From positions 81,443,359-81,507,358 of the forward strand of contig NC_066585.1 of assembly GCF_024323335.1 (NCBI RefSeq): 64,000 bases of DNA. The letters are read 5' to 3'. Below, piece by piece: positions 58,650 to 64,000 of this stretch (the stretch's first letter is position 1; each line of letters opens with the position of its first letter). The DNA is from Lathyrus oleraceus (taxonomy: Eukaryota; Streptophyta; Magnoliopsida; Fabales; Fabaceae). Under the pieces are notes generated by a model. The model saw only the letters and a program-made list of their open reading frames with translations. It made no database searches and was not told where the DNA came from. The position numbers were made by a program, and so were the translations under genes.

Positions 58650-59541
58650 CTTAAGAGAACCAGAAAAACTCCGACTGGAATCAAGAAGAAGATTTAAACC
58701 CCCTTGAAATGGATAAACATGTGTTAAATGATATGAATGCAAATGATGTGATGATGTGAATGCAATGCAGTGACATGTCAATCAGGATTGCTGTATCTGC
58801 TTGAACATCTGTCGGGTTACACTGTCTGAAGAGAAAACCACTGAAGAATATAATATAAGATCAAAGCTCTGCTCCAGAAAACCGGGTTGGTTGGAGGTTA
58901 AGGTTTCCTGAATTTAGCCCGCCCCTCACTGGTAGGTTCTAAGAACAGAAGTTCGTCAACTTCAGCCCTTCAGTCGCGAATAATACGTTTACCACTAAAG
59001 GTTTGGCATTATTACGGGATAAAAGACCTCCACTGACTCCCCTCAACAGGACATCCTAAAGCAAGTTCCTAGTCTCGGGGTCCTCGGATTGATCAGCGAG
59101 AATACGCCCACCAGAGCTAACATAATCACGTCTCGGAGGAGAGGCCTCGACTGAGTTCTCGGGAAATGGTCACCAGAGTCGATGATTTCTAAAGGAACAT
59201 CATGTCGTTACGGAACATCCGTAGGACATAATATATCCAAAAGAAACCTCGTCTGGGTGTGGTTCTTCACGAACGACTTAACGTAGCAACATGCCATGCA
59301 AGCCTCATGATTATCCACTCTAAAACCTATGTGTACACTCAAGCCTGGGTAATGGGCTTATCTCTCGTAGAACATCCCATCCCAACAAACAAACAACAAC
59401 TCCAACAGATACAGCAGATGAATGCAAGCAAGTAAGTAAATAAATGTACAAAAGCATGAACACCCAATGAACCAGAAATCACAAAAGATAGGAGGGACTC
59501 GCTTAGGGAAGATGGACCAGCAAGAGGTCAACTTCTTAGTC
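58650..59541 (-). other. Noncoding leader of E2
   Basis: It matches the E1 leader (22999-23891) in sequence and length. The frame open upstream to 58781 is the same as in E1, but the first conserved start is at 58649. Confidence 0.6.
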
Positions 59542-59559
59542 TCCCCAGCAGAGTCGCCA
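59542..59559 (-). other. Primer-binding site of E2 (tRNA-Arg type)
   Basis: Minus-strand TGGCGACTCTGCTGGGGA, two bases inside the LTR end at 59562. Identical to E1. Confidence 0.85.
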
Positions 59560-59561
59560 GC

Positions 59562-61592
59562 TGTCGCAGCCTGAAAAATACAGTGTGCGAAAAAACAACC
59601 GGCGAAAGAAAATGACAGAAGAGTCGCCACCGTGCGTTATTTATCCCAAAGGAGGGAAAGGAAACGCTCGAAGTAAACCTGGAAAAAGGAAAGGACAAGA
59701 CGGGGTCTCACAACCAAATCTTGGGTTCGGGAGTCGGTTATGCGAAGGGAAGGTATTAGCACCCCTACGCATCCATAGTACTCTACGGGATCCACTTTTG
59801 TGGTTCTTGTCTAAAGGGTGTGAGTTTACCTAATGTGTTTATTTACTAAAAAGGGTTAAGAGAAATGACTCGCGCGGATGTCGCATCCACTGCATACGTA
59901 TCTCATCTGAATATGAGAATCAGAGTCTTCGTAGCTCGGCTGACCTATGGGTTGGGGGGATGTGTGCTCGCTAAGACATCGCGTCTTATGCCTACGTATC
60001 TCATCTGGAATGAGAATCAGAGCAAGCCGTAGTTCGGCTAACTACGGGGTTATGGATTGCATTTTGAGGTGAACGACGTTACTACGCAATCTACCGAATG
60101 CTCGACCTTTGGAGACTTACTCGCCTGTAGTAGAAGGAGTAAACGTGTTGCTTTGGGTTTTAGGGTTTGTTTGCGTTGTAGGAACGCGCATGCAAAAAGG
60201 AAGTCCTAAGCGAAGGAACAGTGCTACCTTAATTGGCACGCAGACGGGAGACTATACGAAGCCTCGCGTCCTATGGGAAACGACCACACCACATAAAACA
60301 TGTATCTTAAAGTAAAATGCCACCAAGGGGCTCAAACATTGCCTCCTACCGAGGTCTTCCAGCTAAGAAAGCGATAAAGTATGAGAAAGGGAAAAAATTA
60401 CCACACGGATAAAGATCCGAAGTTACAGCAATTAAAGGATTAGCAACCCTGAGGTCTCTCCAGCTAGACCATCAAAGAAAATCAGTCAATACGAGTAATC
60501 AGAATAAACCTCCGAATGGTATCCCTGCAAGAGTGCGTGAGTACTCACAAAAACTCGACAAAAAAGGGTTAGGCAAACAGGATGAAATCAAGAGAAAACA
60601 ATGCCATGGCAACACAAGACAGACGAGAACAAAACAGAATGAAAAGGGTGAATGCTGTCACATTCGCGACTGCATCGCCTAGCGAAAGCTTAGCGAAGCT
60701 TCGCCGCGTGCTCGCCCAGCGAAGCGGCTAGCGAGCGCCTGCGGGTTTTGGATTTCCCACTGATAACAGTACGATCTTAGGGACTCCACACCCCATGGCA
60801 TTCCTTTCGGAAACGAAATTATTAAACATTCAAGACACTATTCACATATTCATACGCAAGCATAAACCCGTGTGCAAAACCTGACGTAACCTCATACATT
60901 CATAATATTCAGATTCAACGCATAGAGTAATAGGAACAAAGGCATACCTGATGAGAGAGGCCGATCGAACGGCGCGGCTGGATTTGCAAAGCTCTGTTAG
61001 GGTTTGTGTGAGGAGGAGGCAAAAGAGTGTGTGAATCGGAGTGAACTTCTCAGAGCTGCCTGAAGATTGCTGTAGAGTAGTTCCTAGGTCTCCTTCTCTC
61101 AAGATCTTTCTTCGTTGAAACTCCAGTGAAACTCCAAGTGTGTTTTCCTCTACTGAAACTTCAGTATTTATAGACTGATTTCGTGGGTAGTGGGCTCAAA
61201 TGAGGGCAACTCAAGCCCAAAATCATTCTGATATTTTCTGAAATGCGCGCCCTTCGCCTAGCGAAGGATCTGCTCACCTAGCGAGCATGGCAGTACTCTT
61301 CGCTAGGTGAAGCATCTGCTCGCCTAGCGAGCATGACAGCTCAGCAGCAGATTCTTGCTTCTTCCAGCCTGGCGATTTGCACGGTGAATAGGCCCCATCT
61401 GGCCCTGTTGGTAGTACCTCAAGTCTTTTCCTTGTGTTGACTGATCATCTAAGTAGAACCCACAAAGTGTCCTGGATGATGCCCGAGCTTCTTGGAGCTA
61501 ATTCCGATTGACATGATGCAATGTGGTATGAAATGCTAAATGACCTAAACAGTGAATGCATGAATGAGGAGGGCAAATTTTGGGGTGTTACA
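59562..61592 (-). repeat. Shared LTR: 5' LTR of E2 and 3' LTR of E3
   Basis: On its left is the E2 primer site; on its right (61593 on) is a polypurine tract and 3' region of another copy. It therefore serves as an LTR for two bodies at once. 2031 bp; TATA box at 61165-61172. Confidence 0.92.
61165..61172 (-). promoter_or_regulatory. TATA box of the E2 5' LTR
   Basis: Minus-strand TATAAATA in GTCTATAAATACTGAAG, the same context as in E1. Confidence 0.65.
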
Positions 61593-61917
61593 GCTGCCCC
61601 TATTCAATCAACTGGAGACCCGGAAAGAAGATGGCAGCGGCTTTCGTAATTTCGAGGTATCAAGGGATTGAATACTATAAAAGCCCAAATATTTGCACTG
61701 AAGTGAAGTGAAGTAACAATGCCTATCAGAATCGGTAAGGAGGTGGTCTTGAAAGAAGAATCCGTCTGGTACGGTGAAAGTCCGTCTGAATACCGACAAG
61801 GAATGTTAAACTGGATACCAAAATAAATGGTAACACAGAAATAACCATGGCCTGAATGCCGCTCATCAGTCTGAATACTGGAAAGGACTTCGATCTGAAC
61901 ATCGGAAAACTAGCCTG

Positions 61918-62140
61918 AGTGCCACTTCGGTCTGGATACCGGAACACTGGCCTGAATGCCACTTCGGTCTGGATACCGGAAAACTGGCCTGAATGCCACT
62001 TCGGTCTGGATACCGGAAAATTGGCCTTAATGCCACTTCGGTCTGGATACCGGAAAACTGGCCTGAACGCCACTTCGGTCTGGATACCGGAAAACTGGCC
62101 TGAACGCCACTTCGGTCTGGATACCGGAAAACTTCATGCC
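61918..62140 (-). repeat. 37-bp tandem repeats of E3
   Basis: Same unit and about the same number (six) as in E2. Confidence 0.85.
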
Positions 62141-63686
62141 TGTCAGCATCGGCAGAAAATAGGGAAAGATAATAGAGGTGGCGCATGGGCCAATGAAACT
62201 TGCTGGGGATAACAAAGGTAAGTCATGAACAATCTTCAGTCTGAGTACTGGACACAACTTCTAGCTTATCACTTGGGATACCGAGAATGTTTTATGCTTA
62301 CATGCGTATGTTTGAACTTTTCAATGGCGTAATGCTCCATGAAAATGGAAATGCTACGCGATTTGAGAGAATGCAATGCAATATGATTCTACATGCAGGG
62401 ATGCGAAATGCTGGGTAGAATGCCAGGCTGAGGCAAGGGGATCTGCTGGGGCAATGATCACCATCTTCTAGACCCTGGCAAGGCTGCGGGAGATGCACAG
62501 CACAAAGAATGATGTGGGGAAATGACCCGCCGCACGGTGTTCTAGCAATGACGAAATGCCGAGATTCTGACTAGGGAGAGAACGACACTGAAAACCTGCT
62601 GTTGGGGAAAGCGATAGTGGTTCTGGAAACCACGATCTGCGGGAGATGACTCAGCAGGGGAAGCAAACACTGATACGGTACCGAGGTTCTGCTTCACGGA
62701 AAGAAACCATGGATCTGGCATTGGGATTATTGATCTGGCCTCGAACTCTAAGGAGTAGCCGCTTCTGCTGAGAAGATACAGTCTGGCACTGTCAACTCCG
62801 CTGGGGATATACAATCTGGCATTGTCAACTCTACTGGGGAGTGTATGTCCTGAAACAAACGCTTGGGGAAGTACAATGGTGAGAACCTGCTGGGGATTGA
62901 AGAATCCAACACTCTGATCAGCTCTGCAGGGATAAGACACCAGATTCGTCTGTTGGCGACCTCACTGGGGAAGATATTCACGGTCATCTGCAGGGGATTT
63001 TAAGAAAATGCCCCGAGGGTATCTGTTCTGAATAGACGATCCAAAGCACTTAAAATTTACAGCAATTTTAAATGTTTATTAAGCATGTACCTGTAAAGCC
63101 CTTATGTGTCATGATGCAATGTTTATCAAAAATTTGGACGTCATTTTTGCAAACAAAACAGTAAAATGAAAATGAAAACAGAGATATACTGAATAAAATG
63201 ATTTTATTGATTGAATGGCCTCTGAATAGGCATTTACATCAGGAAGCAATCCCTGGAAAGAGGTAATCGCACAAAAGATAAAAACAGAAATTAATCTAAT
63301 GGCAATGTGAAATGGATTTCTATTGGGTTCCAATTCTGCTATGACTTGCCCGTCTTCAAGATCCTCCAGATGATCAGCCTTCTGAAAAGGTGATTGGACT
63401 GTTTCCTACCTTTCGAAAATTTCCAGTCACCGACATGAGATGAGATTCAGAACTAACTCAGAACGCAGTCATTCGCTTAATCCCTAATTTTTGCCTGGAT
63501 CGCCCTTTTCGGGTTTTCAATCCACCGGGATACCCATTTTTGCATAAGTTGCCTTTTCAGGTTTTCAACTTACCGGGTGTACGATATTTTTAATCCCTAA
63601 TTTTTGCCCGAACCTTTTCATTTTCTTGGTTCGTCGGGATGCCCATTTTTGCCTGGACTATTCTTTTACTGTCCAGCGGGTCTATT

Positions 63687-64000
63687 TTATGCGAAGTATT
63701 TTTTAACTGCGTCTGAGTTCACAGGGGAAGTGAAGTTTTCACCATCCATAGTTGCAAGCATTAAGGCCCCACCATCAAAAATCTTGGTGACAATATACGG
63801 TCCATCATAGTTAGGAGTCCACTTGCCCCTGTGATCTGTCTGAGGAGGAAGGATCCTTTTCAACACTAAATCTCCGACTTGGAAACAACGAGGACGCACT
63901 TTCTGATCGAAGGCTCTCTTCATCCGACTCTGATACAACTGCCCATGACAAATGGCTGCCATTCGCTTCTCTTAGATAAGACTCAACTCATTGAACCTTG
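63687..64000 (-). pseudogene. pol: C-terminal integrase fragment of E3
   Basis: The frame reads MAAICHGQLYQSRMKRAFDQ to DAVKKYFA, the target-binding end of the integrase. A TAA at about 63973-63975 replaces the GAA seen in E1 (LIEEKR), so this copy is also broken. Whether E3 retains the integrase core missing from E2 cannot be seen here. Confidence 0.85.

Larger units (their letters stand above)
45754..61592 (-). mobile_element. Ogre/Tat-type LTR retrotransposon E2 (15.8 kb), inactive
   Basis: Two 2031-bp LTRs enclose an 11.8-kb body in the same order as E1. It keeps the protease missing from E1 but lost 565 bp of integrase. Its 5' LTR (59562-61592) is also joined to a second body on the right (E3), so the array is LTR-body-LTR-body. 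The left end sits in the copia RT frame after ATGTG. Confidence 0.93.
61593..64000 (-). mobile_element. Third Ogre/Tat body (E3), 3' end only
   Basis: Polypurine tract, 37-bp tandem repeats (about 61918-62140), degenerate CTGGGGA repeats and the integrase end follow E2 47785-50250 almost base for base. The rest lies beyond the window. Confidence 0.9.

Overview
The window is plant nuclear DNA made almost entirely of nested transposable elements. I see no intact host gene. The long LTRs, the Ogre/Tat-type retroelements with an arginine-tRNA primer site and an extra ORF1 before gag, and the SIRE/Maximus-like copia element with a 3' accessory ORF together suggest a large-genome legume, probably tribe Fabeae (pea, vetch, lentil, grass pea or faba bean). 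The taxon is an inference; the element structures are read directly from the sequence.

Layout. 1-12186: remnant of a minus-strand Athila-type element. A 4-kb minus-strand solo LTR (LTR A, 1764-10495, TSD GTGTA) sits in its LTR, and a 4.76-kb plus-strand solo LTR (LTR B, 5619-10375, TSD CCATG) sits inside LTR A. 12187-18896: a 6.7-kb hAT DNA transposon with an 8-bp TSD (GTTGTCTG), terminal inverted repeats and a 724-codon transposase frame that looks intact. Between its ends it also carries fragments of at least four unrelated host genes, all on the transposase strand: a cytochrome b561 exon, a leucine-rich-repeat receptor-kinase piece, four exons of the heterotrimeric G-protein alpha subunit (GPA1), and the last exons of ureidoglycolate hydrolase (UAH) through its stop codon. 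The GPA1 and UAH pieces are fused 36 bp apart. This is the most striking content of the window.

19835-38986 is a 4.7-kb minus-strand Ogre LTR (LTR C) split by a 14.4-kb plus-strand Ogre/Tat element (E1, 21305-35706). LTR C continues into its own polypurine tract and hairpin-forming tandem repeats (38987-39995). A piece of another plus-strand LTR follows (39996-40586), interrupted by a minus-strand copia element (from 40587) whose reverse transcriptase frame is cut at 45753 by a minus-strand Ogre/Tat tandem. That tandem reads LTR-body-LTR-body (E2, 45754-61592; E3, 59562 to the window end), with one LTR shared by two bodies.

E1 and E2 share one architecture: LTR, arginine-tRNA primer site, ORF1, gag-protease, an intron of about 245 bp, reverse transcriptase, two RNase H domains, integrase, then tandem-repeat 3' noncoding DNA and a polypurine tract. 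Both are dead but in different ways. E1 lacks the protease segment and has six in-frame stops. E2 keeps the protease but has lost the integrase zinc finger and catalytic core in a 565-bp deletion. Most of the stops are C-to-T (or G-to-A) changes at CAG, CGA or TGG codons, as expected if methylated cytosines decay in silenced DNA.
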